Assembly: GCF_000166775.1 (NCBI RefSeq)
Contig: NC_014720.1
Coordinates: 2,102,501-2,166,500 of the forward strand
From: Caldicellulosiruptor kronotskyensis 2002
GTDB taxonomy: Bacteria; Bacillota; Thermoanaerobacteria; Caldicellulosiruptorales; Caldicellulosiruptoraceae
Direction of reading: 5' to 3'
Length of the DNA stretch: 64,000 nucleotides
In this document: positions 36,164 to 47,021 of the stretch, piece after piece
How the letters are laid out: each line of letters begins with the position of its first letter
How positions within the stretch are numbered: the stretch's first letter is position 1
Notes under the pieces: model-generated
Seen by the model: the letters and a program-made list of their open reading frames with translations, nothing else
Told to the model about the DNA's origin: nothing
The model's database searches: none
Program-made: the position numbers and the translations under genes

Positions 36164-37822
36164 CTAATCAATAATCTCATCAATTGGCGCACCGGGTGGG
36201 ACAATTGGAAGAGCTTTTTCGTCCTTGTCAATTACAAAGTCAATCACAGTTGGTCTTCCAGCTTCTAACGCTTTTAAAATAGCCCTGTCAACCTCATCTG
36301 GTGATGTAACTCTTATGCCAAGTGCACCGTATGCATCTGCAAGCTTTACAAAATCTGGAGGCCTATCAAGGGTTGTTTGTGAAAATCTCTTGCCATAGAA
36401 AAGGTCCTGCCACTGACGAACCATGCCCAATACACCATTGTTAAGCAGTGCAACTATAACCGGAATGTTGTAGTGCACAGCCGTTGCAAGCTCACCACAG
36501 TTCATTCTAAAACTTCCATCTCCTGCAATGTCAATTACTACTTTGTCCGGTCTTGCTATCTTTGCTCCAATTGCTGCACCAAATCCATAACCCATTGTAC
36601 CAAGCCCACCAGAGGAAATAAACTGCCTTGGTCTTTGGTATTTGTAAAATTGTGCTGCCCAAATCTGGTTTTGCCCAACCTCTGTTGTGATTATTGCATC
36701 GTTGTTGGTAAGAGCAGAAATTCTCTCAACAACATACTGTGGGTGAAGCTTGCCATCTTGAGGATAGCTCAAAGGATAGTTTTTCTTCCATTCGCAAATC
36801 ATCTCTATCCATTCTGTGCTGGTCTTCTTCTGTACATTCTCAATCAATATTTTTAATATCTGCTTTACATCGCCCACAAGTGCAATGTCTGTGCTCACGT
36901 TTTTGTCAATCTCAGCCGGGTCAATATCTATGTGAATAATCTTTGCATTTGGTGCAAACCTGTCTACCTTGCTTATTACTCTGTCTGAAAATCTTGCACC
37001 AACAGCAATCAAAAGGTCACAGTGCGAAACTGCATAGTTAGAAGCACGACTTCCATGCATTCCAACAAGGCCTGTATAGTTCGGATGGGTGGAAGGAAAT
37101 CCACCAACACCCATCAGCGTTGTTGCAACAGGTGCGTTTATTTTTTCCACAAATTCAATAAGTTCTTCAGAGGCTTCAGATGAAATAACACCGCCACCTG
37201 AGCAGATAAAAGGTCTCTCGCTTGCATTGATAAGTTCTATTGCCTTTTCTATCTCTTCTTTTGTTGCTAATACCTTCTTTTTTATCTTTTTAGGTTCTTT
37301 CATCTCATATTCAGCATATGCTGCTGTCACATCCTTACACACATCAACTAAAACAGGTCCAGGCCTTCCACTCTGCGCAATCTCAAACGCGCGCCTGATT
37401 GTATCTGCAAGTGTATTTACATCCTTGACAATAAAATTATGCTTTGTAATTGGCATGGTAATACCTGTAATATCAACCTCTTGGAAAGAATCTTTCCCAA
37501 GCAAATTAGTTGGCACCTGACCAGTAATTGCCACAACCGGCACAGAGTCCATATACGCTGTTGCAATGCCTGTTACAATGTTTGTTGCACCAGGTCCTGA
37601 AGTGGTAAAGACCACGCCAACCTTGCCGGACGCTCTTGAATATCCGTCTGCAGCGTGGGATGCGTGCTGTTCATGCGATGTTAGATAATGTTTTATTTCA
37701 TTTTGATGTTTGTAAAGAGCATCATAAATATTTAAAGCAGCACCACCCGGATAACCAAAAACAACATTTACACCCTGTTCTTTTAAACACTCAATTATAA
37801 TCTCAGCTCCTGTCAATTTCAA
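36164..37822 (-). CDS. ilvB: acetolactate synthase, large (catalytic) subunit
   Basis: 552 residues. Thiamine-diphosphate and FAD enzyme that condenses pyruvate (or pyruvate with 2-oxobutyrate) in branched-chain amino acid synthesis. The catalytic Glu lies in LTSHEQHASHAADGYSRASG; the diphosphate/metal motif is GDGSFRMNCGELATA...NN. Other family stretches are SGPGATNIVTG and GRPGPVLVDV. The regulatory subunit (ilvN) is not adjacent and not in this window. Last gene of ilvE-ilvD-ilvB with 27-nt spacing. Confidence 0.96.
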   Translation of the reverse strand: MKLTGAEIIIECLKEQGVNVVFGYPGGAALNIYDALYKHQNEIKHYLTSHEQHASHAADGYSRASGKVGVVFTTSGPGATNIVTGIATAYMDSVPVVAITGQVPTNLLGKDSFQEVDITGITMPITKHNFIVKDVNTLADTIRRAFEIAQSGRPGPVLVDVCKDVTAAYAEYEMKEPKKIKKKVLATKEEIEKAIELINASERPFICSGGGVISSEASEELIEFVEKINAPVATTLMGVGGFPSTHPNYTGLVGMHGSRASNYAVSHCDLLIAVGARFSDRVISKVDRFAPNAKIIHIDIDPAEIDKNVSTDIALVGDVKQILKILIENVQKKTSTEWIEMICEWKKNYPLSYPQDGKLHPQYVVERISALTNNDAIITTEVGQNQIWAAQFYKYQRPRQFISSGGLGTMGYGFGAAIGAKIARPDKVVIDIAGDGSFRMNCGELATAVHYNIPVIVALLNNGVLGMVRQWQDLFYGKRFSQTTLDRPPDFVKLADAYGALGIRVTSPDEVDRAILKALEAGRPTVIDFVIDKDEKALPIVPPGAPIDEIID

Positions 37823-37849
37823 AACTCAACAACCCCCAAATAAGATTTT

Positions 37850-39508
37850 TTACTCAAGTATAGCACCTGTTGACGCAGACCTGACAAGCTTTGAGTATCT
37901 GTAAAGATACCCTTTTTTCACCTTTGGCTCAAACGGTGGTAAGATTTCAAGTCTTCTTTTGATTTCTTCTTCTGGTACTTCTAACGTAAGAGTCTTGTTT
38001 TCTATGTCAATTGAAATCATATCTCCATCCTGAACTGCTGCAATTGGTCCTCTTTCTGCTGCCTCCGGCGATACATGACCAAAACATGCACCCCTTGTTG
38101 CACCTGAAAACCTTCCATCTGTAATCAGTGCAACATCTTCAATAAGCCCAACTCCTGCCAGTGCTGATGTAGGAGAAAGCATCTCTCTCATACCAGGTCC
38201 GCCTTTTGGCCCTTCATACCTTATAACAATAACATCTCCTTTTTGGATTTTCCCTTTCAAGATTGCCTCAAATACCTCTTCACCGCTTTCAAACACACGC
38301 GCAGGTCCTCTGTGCTTCATTAGCTTTGGTGGCACAGCACTTTTTTTGACAACAGCACCATCTGGTGCAAGGTTACCCCTCACAATCACAAGCCCGCCTG
38401 TTTCAGAATATGGATTGTCAATTGGTCTTATGACATTGTAATTCTTAACATTTGCATCTTTAATATTCTCACCAACTGTTTTGCCTGTAACTGTCATAAG
38501 ATTTAAATGAAGCAAACCTTTTTTAGAAAGCTCATTCATAACAGCCTGAACGCCGCCTGCAAAGTAAAGGTCCTCAATATGATGTTGTCCTGCCGGTGAG
38601 AGCTTACAAAGATTTGGTGTTCTATCACTTATAGCGTTTATTATATCAAGATTTAACTTTATTCCAACTTCATTTGCAATAGCAGGAAGATGCAAGATAG
38701 TGTTTGTTGACCCACCAAGCGCCATGTCAACTGCTAAGGCATTTTCAAATGCTTCAACTGTCAAAATATCAGACGGTTTTATGTCCTTTTCAACAAGCTC
38801 AACAATCTTCATACCTGCCATTTTAGCAAGACGAATGCGTGCTGCCATTACAGCCGGAATTGTTCCATTTCCAGGAAGAGCAAGCCCCAAAACCTCGCTC
38901 AAACAGTTCATGGTGTTTGCTGTAAACATTCCAGAACATGAGCCACATCCAGGACATGCATTTTCTTCTAAGGCATATAAATCTTCTTCAGAAATCTTGC
39001 CTGCAGAGTATGCACCCACACCTTCAAATACAGAGTTAAGGTCACATACCTTATCACCAACTTTACCCGCAAGCATAGGTCCACCACTTATTAAAATGGC
39101 AGGGATGTTTACTCTTGCTGCTGCCATTAGCATTCCAGGGACTATTTTGTCACAGTTTGGAATCAAGACCATGCCATCAAACTGATGAGCCATTACCATT
39201 GCCTCGATTGAATCTGCAATGAGCTCTCTTGTGATGAGCGAATACTTCATGCCAATGTGACCCATAGCAATACCATCACATACACCTATGACATTAAACT
39301 CCATTGGAGTTGCACCAGCAAGCCTGATACCAGCTTTCACTGCCTCTGCAATTCTGTCAAGATGAATGTGTCCAGGTACAACTTCATTCCATGAATTCAC
39401 AACTGCAATAAGTGGTCTTCTTATCTCTTCATCAGTGTATCCCATTGCTTTGAAAAGCGAACGCTGAGGAGCCTTTTCAAACCCTTTCTTGACAGTATCA
39501 CTTCTCAT
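37850..39508 (-). CDS. ilvD: dihydroxy-acid dehydratase
   Basis: 552 residues. Fe-S enzyme that dehydrates dihydroxy-acids to 2-oxoacids for valine and isoleucine. Cluster cysteines are in [12 protein letters not shown] and [19 protein letters not shown]. The catalytic/Mg region ([18 protein letters not shown]) is intact. In the middle of the ilv operon. Confidence 0.97.
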   Translation of the reverse strand: MRSDTVKKGFEKAPQRSLFKAMGYTDEEIRRPLIAVVNSWNEVVPGHIHLDRIAEAVKAGIRLAGATPMEFNVIGVCDGIAMGHIGMKYSLITRELIADSIEAMVMAHQFDGMVLIPNCDKIVPGMLMAAARVNIPAILISGGPMLAGKVGDKVCDLNSVFEGVGAYSAGKISEEDLYALEENACPGCGSCSGMFTANTMNCLSEVLGLALPGNGTIPAVMAARIRLAKMAGMKIVELVEKDIKPSDILTVEAFENALAVDMALGGSTNTILHLPAIANEVGIKLNLDIINAISDRTPNLCKLSPAGQHHIEDLYFAGGVQAVMNELSKKGLLHLNLMTVTGKTVGENIKDANVKNYNVIRPIDNPYSETGGLVIVRGNLAPDGAVVKKSAVPPKLMKHRGPARVFESGEEVFEAILKGKIQKGDVIVIRYEGPKGGPGMREMLSPTSALAGVGLIEDVALITDGRFSGATRGACFGHVSPEAAERGPIAAVQDGDMISIDIENKTLTLEVPEEEIKRRLEILPPFEPKVKKGYLYRYSKLVRSASTGAILE

Positions 39509-39525
39509 CTTTCATTTTCATCTCC

Positions 39526-40407
39526 TTATTCGTAAATATCAACACCATCTATCTGTGTTAACTTTTTAAATTCTTCCATGAGCTTTTTGGTGATTGGTCC
39601 AACCTCACCATTTCCAATCTTTCTACCGTCAACTTCAGTTACAGCAATAACCTCTGCCGCAGTTCCTGTAAAGAAACACTCATCAGCATTGTAGAGGTTG
39701 TAGAGTGTAAATACCTTTTCATACACAGGTATTCCCAAATCTTTCGCTAAAGCCATAACAGTTCTTCTTGTAATTCCATCCAAAGCTCCAAGATACACAG
39801 GTGGTGTGATAAGCTCACCATCCTTGACAATGAAGATGTTGTCTCCTGTGCACTCTGTCACATACCCATCCTGCGTTAGCATTATAGCTTCAGGAACTCC
39901 GGCTCTGTTCGCTTCTATCTTTGCTAAAATGTTATTTAAATAGTTTAATGATTTTATTTGCGGGTCGACACACTGAGGACTATTTCTTCTTGTGGATGCT
40001 GTTATTACCTTCATTCCCTTTTCATACATTTCCTGTGGATACAAAACAATTGAATCAGCAATTATTACAATTGTCGGTTTTGGACACTTTGTTGGAGAAA
40101 GACCTAAATCACCCACCCCTCGCGACACAACAAGTCTGATATATCCTTCCCTGATATTGTTTACCCTGCAAGTCTTCTTCAGAGCTTCAATCATCTCTTC
40201 TTTTGATATTGGAATTTCCATATAGATTGCTTTTGCAGCCTGATACAGCCTGTCCACATGTTCTTTACACTTAAAAATCTTGCCATTATACACTCTTATT
40301 CCTTCAAACACGCCATCGCCATACAAAAAACCATGGTCAAACACTGAAATTTTAGCTTCTGATTTTTTGTAAAACTTTCCATCAATATATATTAGTTTTT
40401 CTTCCAT
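39526..40407 (-). CDS. ilvE: branched-chain amino acid aminotransferase
   Basis: 293 residues. Fold type IV pyridoxal-phosphate enzyme. HGFLYGDGVFEGIRVYNG near the N-terminus, the PLP lysine in QIKSLNYLNNI, and the glutamate/phosphate region ECTGDNIFIVKDGELITP are present. FFTGTAAEV contributes to the cofactor pocket. First gene of the ilv operon; AGGGGGAAA precedes the ATG. No T-box or leader peptide is visible in the 260-nt upstream region. Confidence 0.95.
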   Translation of the reverse strand: MEEKLIYIDGKFYKKSEAKISVFDHGFLYGDGVFEGIRVYNGKIFKCKEHVDRLYQAAKAIYMEIPISKEEMIEALKKTCRVNNIREGYIRLVVSRGVGDLGLSPTKCPKPTIVIIADSIVLYPQEMYEKGMKVITASTRRNSPQCVDPQIKSLNYLNNILAKIEANRAGVPEAIMLTQDGYVTECTGDNIFIVKDGELITPPVYLGALDGITRRTVMALAKDLGIPVYEKVFTLYNLYNADECFFTGTAAEVIAVTEVDGRKIGNGEVGPITKKLMEEFKKLTQIDGVDIYE

Positions 40408-40668
40408 TGAAACATTTCCCCCTATGTGTATAGTTTGATATGTTCATAAGAAGATTAATTATTTATTGTATAATACCTAAAAATCTTTGTCGACATGTTT
40501 TTTATAATATCCCTAATTTTTTTAACGATTTTTTCGCCTAAATAGAATAGTAAAGATGAATAATTAATCATTTTTAATACATTATACTTGAGCAAAGGAA
40601 AAATTACAATAACAAAAAAGGACCTTGTAAAAAGGTCCTTGTGAAAAGCTGTTTGCAGGTTTTTCCTT
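40408..40668. other. intergenic region upstream of ilvE
   Basis: Holds the terminator of the peptidase gene (40618-40640) and, nearer ilvE, an AT-rich stretch that must contain the ilv promoter, though no strong consensus stands out. A 74-codon minus-strand frame here runs through the terminator and is rejected as a gene. Confidence 0.5.
40618..40640 (-). terminator. terminator after the metallopeptidase gene
   Basis: AAGGACC (40618-40624) pairs with GGTCCTT (40634-40640). On the minus strand it is followed by TTTTTTG. Confidence 0.75.
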
Positions 40669-41397
40669 TCATTGCACACACTCTAAGATTTTGCACATCC
40701 ATTCATATGTCTTAACAATCTCACCCAAAACAGCATACTCAGATGTTGTGTGAGGATTATAATATCCCACAGAAAGACAAAAACTGCTAATTCCAAACTT
40801 GTCTGCAATAAATCTTATATCAGCAACATGAGGGCTTTTTTCTTTCTTAGCAGGTATTCCCAATGATTTACCAATATCTATCACCTTGTCGATACATTCA
40901 TTTTTGAAACATACGTCTTTCCCACCATAGCTGCATACAACATCCCCAAACCCTTTTCTGTCAAGACCAATTACAAGGTTTACACCTTTGAAAAATTCTG
41001 GATGATTCTCAATAAAGAATTTCACACCTTGATGTTCATCTTCGCATGATGTAGTGAAAAGAAACTTGAACTGATAGTCAGTAAATCTCAAAAGAGCTAA
41101 GATTATAGCAATACCACATCTGTCATCAGCACCTATAGGCCTTACACCATTTCCTTTTATTTTACCTGTTTTCTCATCGTAAATTACTTCAAACATCCAG
41201 TTTTTCCCTACATGTTCTGAACCATATGAGTCAAGATGAGCATTCAAAAGCACCTTTGGATTTTTTCCTCTCTCGCCAAAGAGATTGTTTTGCATATCGT
41301 CATCATAAAAGATGAGCATCTCAGAAAGTTCATTTTCAACAAACTCTTTTAGCTCCTCTTCTTTGCCCGGATACGACTCTAAAGCACACATCTTCAA
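40669..41397 (-). CDS. M20/M28-type metallopeptidase
   Basis: 242 residues from TTG 41397 (ATG two codons later is equally possible). Metal ligands appear in order: LNAHLDSYG, GADDRCGIAIIL, SCEDEHQG, a middle ADIRF, and a late NPHTTSE. These match the zinc aminopeptidase/tripeptidase superfamily, though it is short for PepT. The reading frame continues upstream with family-like content (VRGVNDYIRSILL) but no start codon. An ATG at 41420 with GAGGGG eight bases upstream is one base out of frame, so a small frameshift near the N-terminus is possible. Confidence 0.68.
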   Translation of the reverse strand: MKMCALESYPGKEEELKEFVENELSEMLIFYDDDMQNNLFGERGKNPKVLLNAHLDSYGSEHVGKNWMFEVIYDEKTGKIKGNGVRPIGADDRCGIAIILALLRFTDYQFKFLFTTSCEDEHQGVKFFIENHPEFFKGVNLVIGLDRKGFGDVVCSYGGKDVCFKNECIDKVIDIGKSLGIPAKKEKSPHVADIRFIADKFGISSFCLSVGYYNPHTTSEYAVLGEIVKTYEWMCKILECVQ

Positions 41398-41525
41398 AAG
41401 AATTGACCTTATATAATCATTTACCCCTCTGACATGATTAAAACCTTCTTCAGAAAGTATTATCTTCTATTTTTATTATATCACTTTTTAAATAAAAAAA
41501 TAATAAACTTACCAATAAAAAATTA

Positions 41526-41555
41526 AAAGCCATGGAACATATCTTCCATGGCTTT
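41526..41555 (-). terminator. terminator after the dehydratase-activator gene
   Basis: AAAGCCATGGA (41526-41536) pairs with TCCATGGCTTT (41545-41555), followed on the minus strand by TTAATTTTTTATT. Confidence 0.85.
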
Positions 41556-41568
41556 GCTGCTGAAGAAC

Positions 41569-42528
41569 TTACAACGAATTTGTCCACTTACCGCACCTGT
41601 CACCCCACATTGCAATGACCTTGCCTTCCATTGAGACTTTTACAACCTCGCACCTGTTAGAACAACCCTTACACTCAAAAGATGAGGTTGAAAAATCAAT
41701 GTCAGTAGCGTCAAACCCCCTGAAATTTGTTCTTGTCTTTGTCTTCTCAATGTAATCTTTTGCCAAAATGGCACTGCCTATCGCACCCATTACATTGAAA
41801 TGTTCAGGTACAATAATCTTGCTTTGAAGCTCTCTTTCAAAAGCTGCTCTGATACCCTTGTTTGCTGCAACACCACCCTGAAAAACAAATGGCGGTTCTA
41901 AGTTTTTTCCCCTTCCAACATTGTTCAAATAATTTCTAACAAGAGCATCGCAAAGCCCTCTTATTATCTCAGCTTTTGAAAATCCAAACTGCTGCTTTGC
42001 AATCATGTCAGACTCTGCAAACACCGTACATCTTCCTGCAATTCGAACTGGCCTTGTAGCAGACAGCGCCAAATCGCCAAATTGTTCAATAGGAATTTTG
42101 AGCCGTTCCGCCTGATGGTCTAAAAAAGAACCAGTTCCTGCAGCACATACAGTGTTCATTGCAAAATCTACAACCATCTGGTCTTTTATGATTATTATCT
42201 TTGAGTCTTGCCCTCCTATTTCAAAAATAGTTCTCACATCAGGCACAAAATGAATTGTAGCTGTCGCATGAGCTGTAATTTCGTTCTTCACAACATCAGC
42301 ACCCAAAATAGCACCTGCAAGCTGTCTTCCAGAACCAGTTGCCCCTACTCCTAAAACTTCTACATCACCTAAAGCTTCTTTTAACTGTTTAACACCTTCC
42401 TTGACAGAATCTATAGGCTGTCCGTTTGTCCTTATATACGTCTTAAAAAGTACGTTTACATTTCTATCAATGGCAACAACGTTAGTTGAAACAGAACCCA
42501 CGTCAACTCCTATGTAGATTTCCTTCAT
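41569..42528 (-). CDS. 2-hydroxyacyl-CoA dehydratase activator (BadF/HgdC ATPase)
   Basis: 319 residues. ASKHA-fold ATPase that injects a high-energy electron into a dehydratase. N-terminal phosphate loop GVDVGSVSTNVVA, the second motif EIGGQDSK, CAAGTGSFLDHQAERL and GRCTVFAESDM, whose cysteines hold the inter-subunit [4Fe-4S], are all present. A C-terminal Cys-rich tail (FECKGCSNRCEVVKVS...GDRCGKW) is extra and resembles the linker in large fused activases. The start overlaps the previous stop by four bases. Confidence 0.88.
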   Translation of the reverse strand: MKEIYIGVDVGSVSTNVVAIDRNVNVLFKTYIRTNGQPIDSVKEGVKQLKEALGDVEVLGVGATGSGRQLAGAILGADVVKNEITAHATATIHFVPDVRTIFEIGGQDSKIIIIKDQMVVDFAMNTVCAAGTGSFLDHQAERLKIPIEQFGDLALSATRPVRIAGRCTVFAESDMIAKQQFGFSKAEIIRGLCDALVRNYLNNVGRGKNLEPPFVFQGGVAANKGIRAAFERELQSKIIVPEHFNVMGAIGSAILAKDYIEKTKTRTNFRGFDATDIDFSTSSFECKGCSNRCEVVKVSMEGKVIAMWGDRCGKWTNSL

Positions 42529-43676
42529 ACCATTACAACCCTTTCTTCCTGAACATCTTCTTGTATGTTATCAATAAAGATTTCTCTTGTTTTTCCTCTT
42601 TTCCTATTTTTCAAAAGGTCAATGAAAGCTTCTATCCTGGTGAGCATATTTGCCTTTCCTGTCTGCTCATCTATTGGAAGCGACAGAATTGGAATATCAA
42701 TCTCTTTTGATATCTTTGGAATCAAACTCTGAGTCACAAGTTCTGGCAAACATGCAAAGGGCATAAGATGAACAATTCCGTCAAACCCTCTCTCTTTAAA
42801 GTCAATAATATGTCCCACAGTCTCGACCGCATGACCACCAATTAAAATCTTAATATATCTTTGACCCTTTTTTATAATCTCTTTAAACCTCTTTGGTCTC
42901 AAAATCCATGGAACAAGATTATCGTTTATCCATTCAAAAAGATATAAGCTTCTTTCTACCTCAACCCCAAGATTGCCCAAAATCTCTTCTATCCCAAAGT
43001 TAATAGAGCTCTCCATCACAACATAAATCTCGCCTACAATCCCAACTCTTATTCTGTCTTTTTCATCAACCTTTCTTGTCGGGATACTAAGAAGCATCTG
43101 CTTGCATTCCTCATAAACTTCATACAGCTGCTTCCTTGTCTTTACTTTGTCAAACTTTTCGTGGATTTGATTCCAAACCTGAGTTGTCTGACCCTTATTG
43201 ACCTCATATGGCCTTATCTTTTGAACCATCTTCTCAAGCTCATCAAGCTTCTGGACAAATCTGTATAAGGTGTACATCCTGTTTATAACCTTGTGCCATG
43301 GAACTCCATTTCTGATTTTTTGAACGTTCCTGAAAAATGCCCTCCAATTGTCCTGTGGAGCATCAAAGATTATAAGTTCGACATCGTCATAACCAAGAGA
43401 TTTTAATATGTTCCTGTGAGTGTCACCATAAAAACCTGCTCTGCACGGACCATGTCCACCAGATGTTACAAGCACTTTTGCACCTTTTTCAATGGCCTCT
43501 AAATATGTTCCCATGACCATTTTAAGAGGAATGCAAGCAAACTCTGGTGAGTATTTGACACCAAGGTCCATGGTCCTCTGTGTTGGTTTTGGCGGCATTA
43601 CCACTTCATGTTCCAAAAACTCAAAAAGTTTTTTATACACTATGGCAGAGCCCATGTAAGGAAATGATACTTTCAT
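42525..43676 (-). CDS. 2-hydroxyacyl-CoA dehydratase-like subunit (COG3581-type)
   Basis: 383 residues from ATG 43676, with GGAGGT nine bases upstream; the in-frame start at 43706 overlaps the neighbour. Resembles the HgdB/COG3581 part of large activase fusions: an N-terminal MGSAIVYKKLFEFLEHEVV, LVTSGGHGPCRAGFYGD, VGIVGEIYVVMESSINFGIEEIL and LSLPIDEQTGKANMLTRIEAF. Cysteines in SPEFACIPLK and GPCRAG may hold an Fe-S cluster. Substrate unknown. Confidence 0.72.
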   Translation of the reverse strand: MKVSFPYMGSAIVYKKLFEFLEHEVVMPPKPTQRTMDLGVKYSPEFACIPLKMVMGTYLEAIEKGAKVLVTSGGHGPCRAGFYGDTHRNILKSLGYDDVELIIFDAPQDNWRAFFRNVQKIRNGVPWHKVINRMYTLYRFVQKLDELEKMVQKIRPYEVNKGQTTQVWNQIHEKFDKVKTRKQLYEVYEECKQMLLSIPTRKVDEKDRIRVGIVGEIYVVMESSINFGIEEILGNLGVEVERSLYLFEWINDNLVPWILRPKRFKEIIKKGQRYIKILIGGHAVETVGHIIDFKERGFDGIVHLMPFACLPELVTQSLIPKISKEIDIPILSLPIDEQTGKANMLTRIEAFIDLLKNRKRGKTREIFIDNIQEDVQEERVVMV

Positions 43677-43678
43677 TT

Positions 43679-44680
43679 TTATAATACCTCCGACAATTTT
43701 GCCCACTTTTTTCGCTTGAGCATGTCAACAAAGGCTTCTATCCTTGTTATCATGTGCCCCTCGCCTGTATGTTCATCTACTCTCAAAGTGGTAAATGGCT
43801 TTCCTGCAACATCACTCTCATATTGCAAAAACCTTCCGACAATTGCATCAGGTCCACACCCAAAAGCTGTCACATGGATTACACCATCTACCTCTGGGTC
43901 TTTAAGATAATGAAGACCTGCGCCAAGTACCCTGTTTGAAAAAGTCCAAAAAAGTCTTTTCCTGTAATGTTTTAAATTGTCATATGCAACCTCTTGGGGT
44001 ACCATCTCAAATGTTTTTATATTTACACCCAAATTTTCAAGCTTTTTTATAACATCCATGCTTATAAAAGAATCATATACATCATACACATATCCTAAAA
44101 CAGCAATTGTCACATCGCCATCTTTTTTTACTCTTCTCAAGTCCTCTTCCCATCTACCCGTTCTGTAGCTATCAAGTGCTTTGTCGCAAGAAAGCCCACT
44201 GTGCATTAGTTTTTTAAACCTTTCAAAAACCTCTTCTGCTCTTTTTATCGCAAGTCGTATCTCCCTGTAAGAAAATCCAAACATCTCTGTCAACATTTCA
44301 TAAATCTTTGGTGAGCTTATATTCTCGTTGTTTTTTTCATTTATTATGGGTGAGATAACTCTTCCTTTACTTTCTTCTACCGTTCCTTCAATTATGTCTG
44401 GAAGCCCCATAAACTTTGGACAAAAATATTCTGGTTTTTTTATCCTCGCAAATCTTGGAACAAATACATAATCAGCTACCTTCAAACCCTCAATAACATG
44501 TCCTGTAAATATTTTTATAGGCGCACAGATGTCAGAAACAGCCGCCTTTGAACCTTTATCAAGAATATCCTTAGTTGTTGGTCCTGTATCCACAACCTCA
44601 AACCCGAGCTCTTTAAAAAATGTATCCCATAAAGGAAAGTAGTAGTAATACAAAAGTGAATGTGGAATAGCAATTTTCAT
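43679..44680 (-). CDS. 2-hydroxyacyl-CoA dehydratase-like subunit (COG3580-type)
   Basis: 333 residues from ATG 44680 behind AAGGAG; an in-frame ATG at 44707 is less likely. MKIAIPHSLLYYYYFPLWDTFF and KAAVSDICAPIKIFTGHV match the COG3580 (DUF2229-like) protein family of activase fusions. It also has FARIKKPEYFCPKFMGLPD, FGCGPDAIVGRFLQYE and LRVDEHTGEGHMITRIEAF, the last resembling its neighbour's C-terminus, so the two are paralogous. First of three tightly packed genes. Substrate unknown. Confidence 0.72.
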   Translation of the reverse strand: MKIAIPHSLLYYYYFPLWDTFFKELGFEVVDTGPTTKDILDKGSKAAVSDICAPIKIFTGHVIEGLKVADYVFVPRFARIKKPEYFCPKFMGLPDIIEGTVEESKGRVISPIINEKNNENISSPKIYEMLTEMFGFSYREIRLAIKRAEEVFERFKKLMHSGLSCDKALDSYRTGRWEEDLRRVKKDGDVTIAVLGYVYDVYDSFISMDVIKKLENLGVNIKTFEMVPQEVAYDNLKHYRKRLFWTFSNRVLGAGLHYLKDPEVDGVIHVTAFGCGPDAIVGRFLQYESDVAGKPFTTLRVDEHTGEGHMITRIEAFVDMLKRKKWAKLSEVL

Positions 44681-44760
44681 GCTATTTAAAATCTCCTTCT
44701 TTCCCATTTTACCTTCCCTTACTATTATAGCACAATTAAAAGATTATAGTATTCTAAAAA

Positions 44761-44799
44761 AAGGGGCAGCTTTTTCAAAAATAAACAAAACTGCCCCTT
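44761..44799 (-). terminator. lysS terminator
   Basis: AAGGGGCAG (44761-44769) pairs with CTGCCCCTT (44791-44799); on the minus strand it is followed by eight T's. Confidence 0.85.
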
Positions 44800-44808
44800 C
44801 ATCTTTTA

Positions 44809-46302
<1,494 letters not shown>

Positions 46303-46319
46303 TCACCATCTCCGTCTTT

Positions 46320-46808
46320 TTATTTTGATATCTCAAGTATCTTATATCTGAACTTCCCTGCAGGTACACTCACCTCAACAACATCTCCAACTTTCTTGCC
46401 CATTAAAGCTTTTCCAACAGGTGACTCATCAGAAATCTTAAAATTTAAAGGGTCTGCTTCCTTTGATCCAACTATTGAATATTCAAATATATCCCCAGTA
46501 TCTAAATTCTGAATTTTTACGTTTGTACCAATTCCAACAAAATCAGTTGAAACTTCATCTTTATCAATAATCTTAGCATTATTGATGAGTTGTTCTAAAT
46601 ACGCAATTCTTTCTTCTAAAGCTGCTTGTTCGGCCTTTGCCTCATCATACTCGGAGTTCTCTGAAAGGTCTCCAAACGAACGTGCAACCTTTATCTTTTC
46701 TGCAACCTCTTTTCTTTTTACTGTCTTTAAATTTTCAAGTTCTTTTAAGTATTTTTCATATGCTTCACGAGAAAGTTGATATTTTGCTGTATCCATTTCT
46801 CTTGCCAT
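46320..46808 (-). CDS. greA: transcription elongation factor GreA
   Basis: 162 residues. Rescues stalled RNA polymerase by stimulating transcript cleavage. N-terminal coiled coil with acidic tip ([17 protein letters not shown]), C-terminal FKBP-like domain ([29 protein letters not shown]). Starts with ATG; a second ATG four codons later is possible. First gene of greA-lysS. Confidence 0.97.
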   Translation of the reverse strand: MAREMDTAKYQLSREAYEKYLKELENLKTVKRKEVAEKIKVARSFGDLSENSEYDEAKAEQAALEERIAYLEQLINNAKIIDKDEVSTDFVGIGTNVKIQNLDTGDIFEYSIVGSKEADPLNFKISDESPVGKALMGKKVGDVVEVSVPAGKFRYKILEISK

Positions 46809-46951
46809 TTTTTCCTCCCCTTTTTCAAAAAGAAAATAATAATTTTTATGATTAATTTTAATTCAAACCACTTCAATTTATGCTTGTACATTTTAACTTT
46901 TGTCAATTATAAATCAAAGATGTGCTTCATGTCAAGTGAAGAAAAAGAAAA

Positions 46952-46989
46952 GCCGCAAGAACAGTTCTTTGATGAAAACCATCTGCGGC
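46952..46989 (-). terminator. terminator after the Nramp-like gene
   Basis: GCCGCA (46952-46957) pairs with TGCGGC (46984-46989) around an inner AGAACAGTTCT. On the minus strand it is followed by TTTTCTTTTT. The 213-nt gap 46809-47021 holds nothing else I can support. Confidence 0.65.
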
Positions 46990-47021
46990 CAAATTTATCA
47001 TATAGTTTAAAACTTTCTTTC

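Noticed and set aside
40455-40679. 74-codon minus-strand frame upstream of ilvE
   Set aside because: It contains the terminator hairpin of the peptidase gene and has no homology-like content.
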